Assembly (NCBI GenBank): GCA_938012815.1
Contig: CALLVV010000014.1
Span: 1 to 33,482 of the forward strand
DNA length: 33,482 nucleotides
From: an uncultured Propionibacteriaceae bacterium
GTDB lineage: Bacteria; Actinomycetota; Actinomycetes; Propionibacteriales; Propionibacteriaceae
Direction of reading: 5' to 3'
The translations under genes were made by a program, and so were the position numbers. Below, in pieces: positions 14,781 through 22,783 of this stretch; the first letter of the stretch is position 1, and each line of letters opens with the position of its first letter. Under the pieces are notes generated by a model, which did not search any database, was not told the DNA's origin, and saw only the letters and a program-made list of their open reading frames with translations.

Positions 14781-16333
14781 CCGACCGGATTCGGCTGCGC
14801 CGCGCGCTGCTCAGCGTCTACGACAAGGAGGGCCTGGAGGAACTGGCCACCGCCCTCCACGGCGCCGGGGTGGAGCTGGTCTCCACGGGATCCACCGCGA
14901 CCCGGATCGCCGCGGCGGGGATTCCCGTGACCCCCGTCGAGCAGCTGACGGGATTCCCCGAATGCCTCGGCGGCCGCGTCAAGACACTCCATCCGCGCAT
15001 CCACGCCGGTATCCTCGCCGACCGCCGCCTGCCCGCCCACGTCTCCCAACTCGAGGAACTCGGCGTCGCCCCCTTCGACCTGGTGGTGGTGAACCTCTAC
15101 CCGTTCGAGGCCACCGTCGCATCCGGTGCCGGGACCGACGAATGCGTCGAACAGATCGACATCGGCGGGCCCTCGATGGTGCGCGCCGCCGCGAAGAACC
15201 ACCCGAGCGTCGCGGTGGTCACCTCCACATCGCAGTACCCCGCCGTCCTGGCCGCCCTCGCCGACGGTGGTTTCACCCTCCAGCAACGCCGCGACCTCGC
15301 CACCGAGGCCTTCCGCCACACCGCTTCCTACGACATCGCCGTCGCATCCTGGATGGGGGCCACCGTGGCCACCCCGGCCGGGGACGGGTTCCCGGCATGG
15401 CTGGGAGCGGCCTGGGTGAAGAAACAGGACCTGCGCTATGGCGAGAACTCCCACCAGGCGGCGGCCCTCTACACCTATCCTCCTGGACCGGAGGGAATCG
15501 CCCAGGCCGAGCTGCTGCACGGCAAACCCATGAGCTACAACAACTACACCGACGGCGAGGCCGCCTACCGCGCCGCGAGCGACTTCACCGAGCCGTGCGT
15601 CGCGATCATCAAACACGCCAACCCGTGCGGGATCGCGGTGGGCGCCGGCATCGCGGAGGCCCACCGCAAGGCCCACGCCTGCGACCCGGTTTCCGCCTAC
15701 GGAGGAGTCATCGCCGCCAACCGCCCAGTCACCGCCGAACTGGCCGAACAGATCAAGGACATCTTCACCGAGGTCGTGATCGCCCCCGGCTTCGAACCGG
15801 AGGCCTTGGCGATCCTCACCGCGAAGAAAAACCTGCGACTGCTGAGGGCCATCCCCTACACGCACCGGGAACGCGTCCTCCACCCCATCTCCGGGGGAGC
15901 CCTGCTCCAGCGACCCGACCGCATCGACGCTCCCGGTGACGACCCCGCGAACTGGGAACTCAAGGCGGGCGAGGCGGTCGACGAGGCGACCCTGGCCGAT
16001 CTGGCCTTCGCGTGGCGGGCCTGCCGCGCCGTGAAGTCCAACGCCATTCTCTTGGCCCACGACGGCGCCTCCGTCGGCGTCGGCATGGGCCAGGTGAACC
16101 GCGTCGACTCGTGCCGCTTGGCGGTTGAGCGCGCAGGGGAGCGGGCAGCCGGGTCGGTGGCCGCATCCGATGCCTTCTTCCCCTTCGCCGACGGGCCGCG
16201 AATCCTGATCGACGGTGGCGTCCGGGCCATCGTCCAGCCGGGTGGCTCCCTGCGCGACCAGGAAACCATCGCTCTGTGCGCCGAACACGGCGTCACGTTG
16301 TACTTCACCGGCACCCGTCACTTCTTCCACTGA
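14777..16333 (+). CDS. purH: Bifunctional AICAR transformylase/IMP cyclohydrolase
   Basis: This 518-residue enzyme performs the last two steps of IMP synthesis. The N-terminal cyclohydrolase domain (about 1-195) shows STGSTATRIAAAGI, GGRVKTLHPRIHAGIL and NLYPFEATV. The transformylase domain follows, with LRYGENSHQAAALY, NNYTDGEAA, the catalytic KHANPCG and a C-terminal GVTLYFTGTRHFFH. Length and motifs are those of a complete enzyme. It overlaps purN by four bases and is followed eleven bases later by folD, so the run is one operon. A long open frame on the opposite strand is a codon-bias shadow. Confidence 0.98.
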   Translation: MTDRIRLRRALLSVYDKEGLEELATALHGAGVELVSTGSTATRIAAAGIPVTPVEQLTGFPECLGGRVKTLHPRIHAGILADRRLPAHVSQLEELGVAPFDLVVVNLYPFEATVASGAGTDECVEQIDIGGPSMVRAAAKNHPSVAVVTSTSQYPAVLAALADGGFTLQQRRDLATEAFRHTASYDIAVASWMGATVATPAGDGFPAWLGAAWVKKQDLRYGENSHQAAALYTYPPGPEGIAQAELLHGKPMSYNNYTDGEAAYRAASDFTEPCVAIIKHANPCGIAVGAGIAEAHRKAHACDPVSAYGGVIAANRPVTAELAEQIKDIFTEVVIAPGFEPEALAILTAKKNLRLLRAIPYTHRERVLHPISGGALLQRPDRIDAPGDDPANWELKAGEAVDEATLADLAFAWRACRAVKSNAILLAHDGASVGVGMGQVNRVDSCRLAVERAGERAAGSVAASDAFFPFADGPRILIDGGVRAIVQPGGSLRDQETIALCAEHGVTLYFTGTRHFFH

Positions 16334-16344
16334 GGCAGGGAAAA

Positions 16345-17208
16345 ATGACTGCGGTAATCCTTGACGGCAGGGCCACGGCCGCCGCCATCAAAACGGAACT
16401 GAAGCAGCGGGTGGGCCGGCTCCGCGCCCTGGGGGTGGTACCCGGGCTGGCGACGGTGCTCGTCGGTGACGATCCGGCCAGCCAGAACTACGTGCGCATG
16501 AAACACCGCGACTGCGAACAGGTGGGCATCGCCTCCATCCGGGTGGAGCTGCCCGCCGATGTCACCGCCGCGCAGCTGGAGGAGGCCGTCGCGGCGCTCA
16601 ACACCGACCCCTCCTGCACCGGGTACATCGTGCAGCTTCCCCTGCCGGGGCATCTCGACGAGAACCGGGCGCTGGGGCTGATCGACCCGGACAAGGACGC
16701 CGACGGTCTGCACCCGATCAACCTGGGGCGGCTCGTGCTGAACGAACCCGCCCCCCTGCCCTGCACCCCGCTGGGCATCGTGGAGCTGGTGCGCCGCCAC
16801 GGCATCGAGTGGCGGGGGGCGGAGGTGTGCGTGGTGGGCCGCGGCATCACGGTGGGGCGTCCCCTCGGGTTGATCCTGACCCGTCGCAGCGAGAACGCCA
16901 CGGTCACCCTGTGCCACACCGGCACTCGCGACCTGGTTGAACACACCCGCAGGGCCGACATCGTGGTGGTAGCGGCCGGGGTGCCGGGCATGATCACCGC
17001 CGACATGATCCGTGAAGGCGCAGTGTGCATTGATGTCGGTGTCAGCCGAGTCGAGGGCAGGACCACCGGGGACCTGGCCCCGGACGTGTGGGACAAGGCG
17101 GCCTGGGTCACCCCGAATCCCGGCGGGGTGGGCCCCATGACCCGCGCCATGCTGCTCAGCAATGTCGTCGACCGCGCCGAGGTGCTTCATGCAGACCCCA
17201 ACGGTTAA
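16345..17208 (+). CDS. folD: Methylenetetrahydrofolate dehydrogenase/cyclohydrolase
   Basis: This 287-residue bifunctional enzyme interconverts 5,10-methylene- and 10-formyl-tetrahydrofolate, the one-carbon donor used by purN and purH upstream. Conserved features are SQNYVRMKHRDC (active-site Tyr and Lys), the substrate-site VQLPLPGHL, DKDADGLHPINLGRL, the NADP-binding GRGITVGRPLG and NPGGVGPMT near the end. The GRG in place of GRS is usual in actinobacteria. ATG at 16345 is supported by a GAGG/AGGG purine tract upstream and by the typical start of the family (VILDGR). The gene overlaps the downstream DUF3017 gene by 20 bases. Confidence 0.97.
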   Translation: MTAVILDGRATAAAIKTELKQRVGRLRALGVVPGLATVLVGDDPASQNYVRMKHRDCEQVGIASIRVELPADVTAAQLEEAVAALNTDPSCTGYIVQLPLPGHLDENRALGLIDPDKDADGLHPINLGRLVLNEPAPLPCTPLGIVELVRRHGIEWRGAEVCVVGRGITVGRPLGLILTRRSENATVTLCHTGTRDLVEHTRRADIVVVAAGVPGMITADMIREGAVCIDVGVSRVEGRTTGDLAPDVWDKAAWVTPNPGGVGPMTRAMLLSNVVDRAEVLHADPNG

Positions 17209-17473
17209 CCGTCTCCCGACGAACCCATGGCCGCTGGCGGCCGTGCTCGGCGTGTTCACAATCGGCGTGTTGATCGCGGGTTTCGGGAACTGGCGTTACG
17301 GGGCGGTGGTGATGGCCGCGGCGACCCTGCTCGCGGGGATCGCCCGGATGCTCCTGCCACGCCGTGTCTCGGGCCTGCTGGTGGTCCGGCGCCGCTGGAT
17401 GGACATCACCATCCTCTTCAGTTTGGGTACTGCGATCGGTGTGCTGGCGTTGGTGGTTCCCCCCGGCACATGA
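17189..17473 (+). CDS. DUF3017-family small membrane protein
   Basis: This 94-residue protein has three predicted membrane helices (about 12-31, 35-52, 67-88) separated by basic loops (RRVSGLLVVRRR). It fits the DUF3017 family, found after folD in many actinobacteria; the function is unknown. The ATG at 17189 has GAGGTG five bases upstream and is preferred to the ATG at 17162, which would give a non-hydrophobic extension deep inside folD. It overlaps the end of folD by 20 bases and is probably the last gene of the purN-purH-folD operon. Confidence 0.85.
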   Translation: MQTPTVNRLPTNPWPLAAVLGVFTIGVLIAGFGNWRYGAVVMAAATLLAGIARMLLPRRVSGLLVVRRRWMDITILFSLGTAIGVLALVVPPGT

Positions 17474-17534
17474 GATGCGGCGGCGGGCGATAGGCTCGGA
17501 GATGGACACCACCGTCGAAAGAAAGGTCCGCACG

Positions 17535-18524
17535 ATGAGCACTGAGGCTCCCGTCAAGATCGCAGTGACCGGCGCAGCCGGCCAGATTTGCTACAGCCTG
17601 CTGTTCCGGATAGCCAGCGGTTCCCTGCTGGGCGATCGGCCCATCGAGCTGCGTCTGCTGGAGATCACCCCGGCCCTGAAGGCCCTGGAGGGTGTCGTCA
17701 TGGAACTCGACGACTGCGCCTTCCCGAACCTGAAGAACGTCGTCATCGGCGATGACCCGAAGAAGGTCTTCGACGGCGTCAACCTGGCGATGCTGGTCGG
17801 CGCCATGCCTCGCAAGGCCGGCATGGAACGCGGTGACCTGCTGAGCGCCAACGGCGCCATCTTCACCGCCCAGGGCAAGGCCCTGAACGAGGTGGCCGCG
17901 GACGACGTCCGTGTGCTGGTGACCGGCAATCCCGCCAACACCAACGCGCTGATCGCATCCAGCAACGCCCCCGACATCCCGAAGGGGCGTTTCAACGCCC
18001 TCACCCGTTTGGACCACAACCGCGCGAAGTCCCAGCTCGCCCAGAAACTCGGCCGTCCCGTCGAGGAGGTCAAGAAGATGACCATCTGGGGCAATCACTC
18101 CTCCACCCAGTACCCCGACATCTTCCACGCCGAGGTGGGTGGGAAGAACGCCGCCGAGCTGGTGAACGACGAGGCCTGGATCGAGTCCACTTTCATCCCG
18201 ACGGTCGCCAAGCGCGGCGCGGCCATCATTGAGGCCCGCGGCCTGTCGTCCGCTGCCTCCGCGGCGAACGCCACCGTCGAGCACATGCGTGACTGGGTGC
18301 TCGGCACCCCCGACGGCGACTGGGTTTCCATGGCGGTTCCCTCCGACGGCTCCTACGGGGTCGCCGAGGGCGTCATCTCCTCCTTCCCGTGCGTCGTCAA
18401 GAACGGCACGTACGAGATTGTCCAGGGTCTCGAGATCGACCCATTCTCCCGCGCCAAGATCGACGCCTCCGTCGCCGAACTGCTCGACGAGCGCAAGGCG
18501 GTCCAGGAACTCGGCCTGATCTGA
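17535..18524 (+). CDS. mdh: Malate dehydrogenase (NAD-dependent)
   Basis: This 329-residue enzyme oxidises malate to oxaloacetate in the TCA cycle and, in propionate-forming bacteria, can run in reverse. The NAD-binding motif is VTGAAGQICYSLLFRIASG (about 10-28). Further conserved blocks are the mobile-loop arginines in GAMPRKAGMERGDLL, GNPANTNALIA, the substrate-binding TRLDHNRAKSQ and the catalytic histidine in WGNHSSTQYPD. The ATG at 17535 has AAAGGT eight bases upstream. A TAGGCT at 17491-17496 may be the -10 of its own promoter, suggesting separate transcription from the purine operon. A strong terminator follows. Confidence 0.97.
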   Translation: MSTEAPVKIAVTGAAGQICYSLLFRIASGSLLGDRPIELRLLEITPALKALEGVVMELDDCAFPNLKNVVIGDDPKKVFDGVNLAMLVGAMPRKAGMERGDLLSANGAIFTAQGKALNEVAADDVRVLVTGNPANTNALIASSNAPDIPKGRFNALTRLDHNRAKSQLAQKLGRPVEEVKKMTIWGNHSSTQYPDIFHAEVGGKNAAELVNDEAWIESTFIPTVAKRGAAIIEARGLSSAASAANATVEHMRDWVLGTPDGDWVSMAVPSDGSYGVAEGVISSFPCVVKNGTYEIVQGLEIDPFSRAKIDASVAELLDERKAVQELGLI

Positions 18525-18540
18525 GATCCGGCAGGAGCAC

Positions 18541-18576
18541 AAAGGTGCCCGGCGGGTTCTCTGCCGGGCACCTTTT
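18541..18576 (+). terminator. Strong intrinsic terminator of mdh
   Basis: AAAGGTGCCCGGC (18541-18553) pairs with GCCGGGCACCTTTT (18563-18576) around a nine-base loop, ending in a T-rich run (TTTTGTTGT). This is a textbook Rho-independent terminator 16 bases after the mdh stop. The A-run before the stem also lets it act on the opposite strand. Confidence 0.9.
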
Positions 18577-18590
18577 GTTGTCCTGATGGT

Positions 18591-18627
18591 GTTGGCCCGG
18601 ATCGCGACGAAAGCGACCCGGGCCAAC
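18591..18627 (-). terminator. Hairpin terminator for the sucB-side transcript
   Basis: GTTGGCCCGG (18591-18600) pairs perfectly with CCGGGCCAAC (18618-18627). Inside, TCGC/GCGA add four more pairs around a GACGAAA loop after one mismatch. It lies 11 bases beyond the sucB stop, next to the mdh terminator, so each convergent operon has its own hairpin. It lacks a T-run. Confidence 0.65.
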
Positions 18628-18638
18628 CAGTTCGTGGG

Positions 18639-19967
18639 TCAGAGCCCCAGCTCGCCAGCGAAGTCACCGGCTTCCAGGCGGGCCTTGACCAGGCTGAGGA
18701 AGTGGGCGGCCTTGGCGCCGTCGATGAGGCGGTGGTCGTAGGTGAGCGACAGGTACATCATGTCCCGGATGGCGATGGTGTCGCCGCCCAGGGCGTCGGT
18801 GACCACCACGGGCCGCTTCACCAGCGCGCCGGTGCCGAGGATCGCGACCTGCGGCAGGTTGATGATCGGGGTGTCGAACAGGGTTCCCGCCGAACCGTAG
18901 TTGGTGATGGTGAAGGTGCCGCCACTCAACTCGTCGGGTCCGACCTTCCCGGCGCGGGTGCGGGCCGCCAGGTCGCCGATGCGTTTGGCCAGCCCGGCCA
19001 GGTTCAGGTCACCGGCGTCGTGGATGACGGGAACCATCAGGCCGCGATCGGTGTCGACGGCGATACCGATGTTCTCCTGCGACGCGTAGGTCACGGTGCC
19101 CGCCTCGAAGTCGGCCGACGCGTTGAGCGTGGGCATCGCCTTCAGGGCCTCGATGGTGGCCTTCGTGATGAACGGCAGATAGGACAGGGAAGCTCCCTCG
19201 CGTTTCTTGAACTCGTCCTTCGCCACCTTGCGCAGCTTCGAGATGGCGGTTACGTCCACCTCAACCGTGGCGGTGAGCTGCGATGCCACCCGCAGTGACT
19301 CCGTCATCCTCTCCGCGATCACCTTGCGCATCCGAGACAGCTTCTCCGTGGTGCCGCGCAGTTTTGCCGCATCCTCAGAGACCGCGGCCACCTGGGGAGC
19401 CGCTGCGGGCGCGGGCGCTTCCGCAAGGGCGGTGGGGGCGGGCGCGGATGCGGCCTTCTTGGTGGCCTCGGCCGCGTCGAGGATGTCCTGTTTGCGGATG
19501 CGACCCCCGACGCCGGTCCCCTGGACGGAGCTCAGGGAGACACCGTGCTCAGCAGCGAGTTTGCGGACCAAGGGGGTGACGTAGACCCCCTCGTCGGCGG
19601 AGGCGCGGCGCGCAGTGACCGGTGCGGCGGGCGCGGGAGCATGCGATGCGTCCGTGGGCTCCGAGGGAGCCGCGGACGCGACGGGAGCTGGTGTGGGAGC
19701 GGTGGCCGCAGGTGCCGGGGGGGCGGTTGCGGCATCACCGACCAGCGCCAGGACGGCGCCCACTGCAGCGGTCTCGTCTTCCCCGACGCGGATCTCCAGG
19801 AGGGTGCCCGCGACGGGGGAGGGGATTTCGGTGTCGACCTTGTCGGTGGAGACCTCCAGGAGGGGTTCATCCACCTCGATGGTCTCTCCGACGGCCTTCA
19901 GCCAGCGGGAGATGGTGCCTTCGGTGACCGACTCGCCCAGTGCTGGGAGTGTTACTTCAGTTGACAT
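18639..19967 (-). CDS. sucB: Dihydrolipoamide acyltransferase (E2) with one lipoyl domain
   Basis: This 442-residue E2 core subunit serves 2-oxoacid dehydrogenase complexes. It has a lipoyl domain (about 2-78) with lipoyl lysine 43 in VSTDKVDTE. An Ala/Pro-rich linker leads to a peripheral subunit-binding domain (about 128-163, TPLVRKLAAEHGV with GTGVGGRIRKQDIL). A second linker leads to the catalytic domain, with the YDHRLIDGAKAAHF active site near the C-terminus. Many actinobacterial homologues carry two lipoyl domains; here there is only one. ATG at 19967 starts the lipoyl domain exactly and has AAAGGAG upstream. It is downstream of lpdA on the same strand (60-base gap), giving an E3-E2 pair. 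Whether it serves pyruvate or 2-oxoglutarate dehydrogenase cannot be decided here. Confidence 0.94.
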   Translation of the reverse strand: MSTEVTLPALGESVTEGTISRWLKAVGETIEVDEPLLEVSTDKVDTEIPSPVAGTLLEIRVGEDETAAVGAVLALVGDAATAPPAPAATAPTPAPVASAAPSEPTDASHAPAPAAPVTARRASADEGVYVTPLVRKLAAEHGVSLSSVQGTGVGGRIRKQDILDAAEATKKAASAPAPTALAEAPAPAAAPQVAAVSEDAAKLRGTTEKLSRMRKVIAERMTESLRVASQLTATVEVDVTAISKLRKVAKDEFKKREGASLSYLPFITKATIEALKAMPTLNASADFEAGTVTYASQENIGIAVDTDRGLMVPVIHDAGDLNLAGLAKRIGDLAARTRAGKVGPDELSGGTFTITNYGSAGTLFDTPIINLPQVAILGTGALVKRPVVVTDALGGDTIAIRDMMYLSLTYDHRLIDGAKAAHFLSLVKARLEAGDFAGELGL

Positions 19968-20027
19968 GTGAATAATGGCTCCTTTTGTGTCTGGCGCGTC
20001 GCTATCCGCTCCAAGCCTATCCTTCAA

Positions 20028-21431
20028 TCAGGCGTGCATGTGCAGGGCCGACCCGGCGAGGGCGAGGTTCGCCTCAGCCAACGCCTCGCTGAGACTCGGG
20101 TGCGGGTGGACCAGTTCCTTCACGTCGTCGGGGGTGGCCTGCCAGCCCACCATCAGCGTACCCTCTGCTATCAGTTCGGCGATCTCTTCGCCGACGACGT
20201 GAACACCGACCAGTGCGCCACCCGGACGCCGGATGATCCGCACCAGTCCCGCGTCACGATCTCCGGGGGCCAGCATCAGGGCGCGGGCGTTGCCGCGCAG
20301 ATCGAAGTCAGAGACCTCGCAGCCCCCGGTCGCTGCGGCCTGCTCCCGGGTCAACCCCACCGATGCGAGTTGCGGGCTCGAATAGGTGATCCGCGGGATG
20401 TCACGGTCCTCGGGGGGTCGGGGTTGGAGGGGATGCCCACCCGACAGATGGGCCAGGTGTTCGGCCAGGAAGATGCCGTGCGCGTAGCCGCGGTGCGCCA
20501 GCTGCGGGCCCGCGACGAGATCCCCGACCGCGAACACCTGCGCGGCGGTGGTGGCGAGTTCCCGGGTGACGCTCACGTGTCCCGTGGGTGCGACGGTGAC
20601 ACCTGCCTCCTCCAGCCCCAGGCCGTCGGTGACGGGGCGACGCCCCACCGCGATCAGCGCGACATCCGCGGTGACGGTCCCGTCGGGCAGTTTCAGGTGC
20701 ACCTGGTCACCATCGCGGACGATACCCTCGGTTTTCGCTCCGAGCCGCAGGCCGACGCCCCGGGCCCTCAGGCGTCGTTCCAGCACGGCGACGAGGTCCG
20801 GATCCTCGGTCGGGAGCAGGTGCGGTGCGGCCTCCACCAGGACCACGTCGACCCCCAGGTCGCGCCAGAGGGACGCGAACTCGACCCCGATCACGCCGCC
20901 GCCCAGGATGACCGCCCGTTCGGGAAGCCGCTCCAGGCGCAGCGCGTGCTCGCTGGTGAGGATGCGTTCCCCGTCGGTCGGGAGGCCCAGCGTCACGGGG
21001 GCCGATCCGGTTGCCAGGACGACGTTGCGGGCGCGCAGCAACTCCCCGTCGACGTCGAGGGCAGGCCCTTCGGCATCGACCACCAGCCGACCGTGTCCCG
21101 GGATCACCCGGATGCCGCGGGAGCGGATCAAACCGGTCAGCCCGCGGTGCAGCCCCGAGACCAGGGAGTCCGCGAAGCCCCGCACCTTGGCGGTGTCCAC
21201 TCCGGTGAGGATGGCACCGATTCCCAACCTGTCGGCCTTGGCGACGGTGGTGCGGGTCTTGGCCGCCTGCAACCACGCCTTGGTGGGGATGCAGCCCCTG
21301 TGTAGGCAGGTGCCGCCCAGATCCTTCTCCTCCACCAGTGTCACGTCCATTCCGAGTTGCGCGGCCCGCAGGGCGGTCGTGTAACCGGCGGGTCCTCCGC
21401 CCAGAATGGCCAGGTCATGAACTTGCGTCAT
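20028..21431 (-). CDS. lpdA: Dihydrolipoyl dehydrogenase (E3)
   Basis: This 467-residue flavoprotein reoxidises dihydrolipoyl groups of E2 with NAD. The FAD-binding motif is AILGGGPAGYTTALRAAQLG (about 8-27), and the redox disulfide is C42/C47 in GGTCLHRGCIPTKAW. A second Rossmann motif, AVILGGGVIGVEFASLW, binds NAD. The C-terminal catalytic dyad lies in VHPHPSLSEAL, where most homologues have HAHPTLSE. The ATG at 21431 begins the family's usual MTxxxDLxILGGG. The gene precedes sucB on the same strand. In Streptomyces, from memory, pepA, lpdA and sucB are neighbours in this order; here about 5 kb separates lpdA from pepA. Confidence 0.95.
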   Translation of the reverse strand: MTQVHDLAILGGGPAGYTTALRAAQLGMDVTLVEEKDLGGTCLHRGCIPTKAWLQAAKTRTTVAKADRLGIGAILTGVDTAKVRGFADSLVSGLHRGLTGLIRSRGIRVIPGHGRLVVDAEGPALDVDGELLRARNVVLATGSAPVTLGLPTDGERILTSEHALRLERLPERAVILGGGVIGVEFASLWRDLGVDVVLVEAAPHLLPTEDPDLVAVLERRLRARGVGLRLGAKTEGIVRDGDQVHLKLPDGTVTADVALIAVGRRPVTDGLGLEEAGVTVAPTGHVSVTRELATTAAQVFAVGDLVAGPQLAHRGYAHGIFLAEHLAHLSGGHPLQPRPPEDRDIPRITYSSPQLASVGLTREQAAATGGCEVSDFDLRGNARALMLAPGDRDAGLVRIIRRPGGALVGVHVVGEEIAELIAEGTLMVGWQATPDDVKELVHPHPSLSEALAEANLALAGSALHMHA

Positions 21432-21457
21432 GCGGGACAGTCTTCCATCCTCCCGGC

Positions 21458-21463
21458 ATAATG
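21458..21463 (+). promoter_or_regulatory. -10 element of the 108-aa gene
   Basis: CATAAT lies five bases before the GTG start at 21469, a spacing typical of actinobacterial leaderless transcripts. No clear -35 is visible. The element is within the short gap shared with lpdA. Confidence 0.5.
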
Positions 21464-21468
21464 TTCGG

Positions 21469-21795
21469 GTGGGTTGGTTCTCGAAGCGCAGGGTCGCTGC
21501 AAAGGTCGCCAAGGAGCAGAGGGAAGTGGACGGTGTGCTCCTCGACCATCTCGACGGCTTTGTGACGACCCGCCGGGGTGTCGAGGCCTGGTTGGAGCAG
21601 CCCACCAGTTTCAACAAGCCGTCGATCCTGCTGGTGGCCGCCGACGGGGAATCAACCCGGCGTGCCATTCCGTCGATCGCCTTCGGGCATGACTTCGCAT
21701 CCCGCCACGACATCCCCGCTTACGATGCGGGCGTGGTGCCATATCCGCAGCGTATGCGCGAGTATGGGACGCGGAAAAGGAGATTCTCCGGATAG
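21469..21795 (+). CDS. Conserved-looking 108-aa protein, unknown function
   Basis: This 108-residue soluble protein is basic at both ends (GWFSKRRVAAKVAKEQR; RMREYGTRKRR). The middle reads as an amphipathic helix followed by strands (PSILLVAADGEST, then IPSIAFGHDFASRHDIPAYDAG). I do not recognise a named domain. The GTG at 21469 follows a CATAAT -10 element by five bases and has no ribosome binding site, so the mRNA is probably leaderless. It diverges from lpdA, with only 37 bases between the start codons, so the promoters overlap. Similar small proteins next to lpdA occur in other actinobacteria, from memory, which makes it likely real. Confidence 0.7.
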   Translation: MGWFSKRRVAAKVAKEQREVDGVLLDHLDGFVTTRRGVEAWLEQPTSFNKPSILLVAADGESTRRAIPSIAFGHDFASRHDIPAYDAGVVPYPQRMREYGTRKRRFSG

Positions 21796-21874
21796 CACCG
21801 GTCAAACAGGGGGAACCGCGACCTGAGTCAACTGAGGAATGCGCCCCTCCGCGTAACAGCGGCCCGCGGTTTCT

Positions 21875-22621
21875 TCACCCGGAGAGATGAGTCGAGCTCG
21901 CCGCAGGCCACGGCACTGGAATGCCGGGGGCGACTCGAGCACTGCTGATTCCCCGGTTGCTCTTTCCCAGGCGGAAACGTACTCGTCCCTTCAGAACCGT
22001 TCCTGATGTGGCCTTCCCATCCACCAGAGGCTCTGCGGGGAAAAGAGTGAACGTCCAGACGTCGTTGTAATCGCTGTCGGGTATCGTCCCGGCCGGTGAT
22101 TGAAGCAGACGCGCCCCCCACAGCTGGCGGGTCATGGCGTCGCGGGTGTCGTGTCCCAGAACCTCGAAACGCCGCCGCTCCGCATCCCGGACATCCACGT
22201 GGCTTCCCGCCGAGATGCCCTGGGGACCGATGACCGAGACGAACGGGGTCCACGGAACCCCGGGGATGGTGAGATCGACGCCTCGCCCTAGCGCAGGGTC
22301 CACGAAATCCTCGCCGAGGTCGGGGCTCTGCTGCTTCCGGACCGCAGGGGAAAGAGGGGAACGGGTGTCGATTTTTCCTGGGGAAGGGACCAGCAGCAGT
22401 CCGAACTCCGTCCTCTCCCCGAACCGGAATGTCGCGAAATGTTCCCGGAGCGCTGCCGCCGCACGTTCGGCGTGTTTCCACCAGTCATCGTCCCGGATGC
22501 CTTCGAGGTGTTCTACCGGGGTGGGTAGCCCATGAACCGCGAGCATCTCCCGGACAGCCGGGCTCATCCACCCCGACCGGGCCATACGGTCGAGCTCGAC
22601 TTCCCGGAATGTCATGTGCAT
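21875..22621 (-). CDS. Uncharacterised 248-aa soluble protein
   Basis: I do not recognise this protein. It has no signal peptide and no membrane helix. The N-terminal third is helical (FREVELDRMARSGW to about residue 65, with DDDWWKHAERAAAALREHF). The middle is beta-like with LLLVPSPG and IPGVPWTPFVSVIGPQG. Later come DYNDVWTFTLFPAEPLVDG and a Ser/Pro-rich end. The start is ATG at 22621, with CAGGAG seven bases upstream; a second in-frame ATG is two codons later. It converges with the 108-aa gene and is on the same strand as the glycosyltransferase operon, but a 162-base gap suggests its own promoter. It belongs to the block separating pepA from lpdA. Confidence 0.65.
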   Translation of the reverse strand: MHMTFREVELDRMARSGWMSPAVREMLAVHGLPTPVEHLEGIRDDDWWKHAERAAAALREHFATFRFGERTEFGLLLVPSPGKIDTRSPLSPAVRKQQSPDLGEDFVDPALGRGVDLTIPGVPWTPFVSVIGPQGISAGSHVDVRDAERRRFEVLGHDTRDAMTRQLWGARLLQSPAGTIPDSDYNDVWTFTLFPAEPLVDGKATSGTVLKGRVRFRLGKSNRGISSARVAPGIPVPWPAASSTHLSG

Positions 22622-22783
22622 GGGGGCTCCTGGGTTTCGCATCGACGGATCAGGCGCCTTCCCGGGTCGGTGAGGTGGCGCCGGGTGCCGCTTCAAACTA
22701 TCAGTCACGGGGTCTTTTCGTGGGGACGAAGTGGCGATGCCCAAGGGCCTCGGCGCGGCGCTCCCCGAGCGTGTGCCCGGGAG

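Noticed and set aside
14705..16330. 541-codon minus-strand open frame opposite purH
   Set aside because: It is a glycine/valine/aspartate-rich shadow of purH, which has all its expected motifs.
19968..21305. 445-codon plus-strand frame opposite lpdA
   Set aside because: It is antisense to a complete lipoamide dehydrogenase with all motifs.
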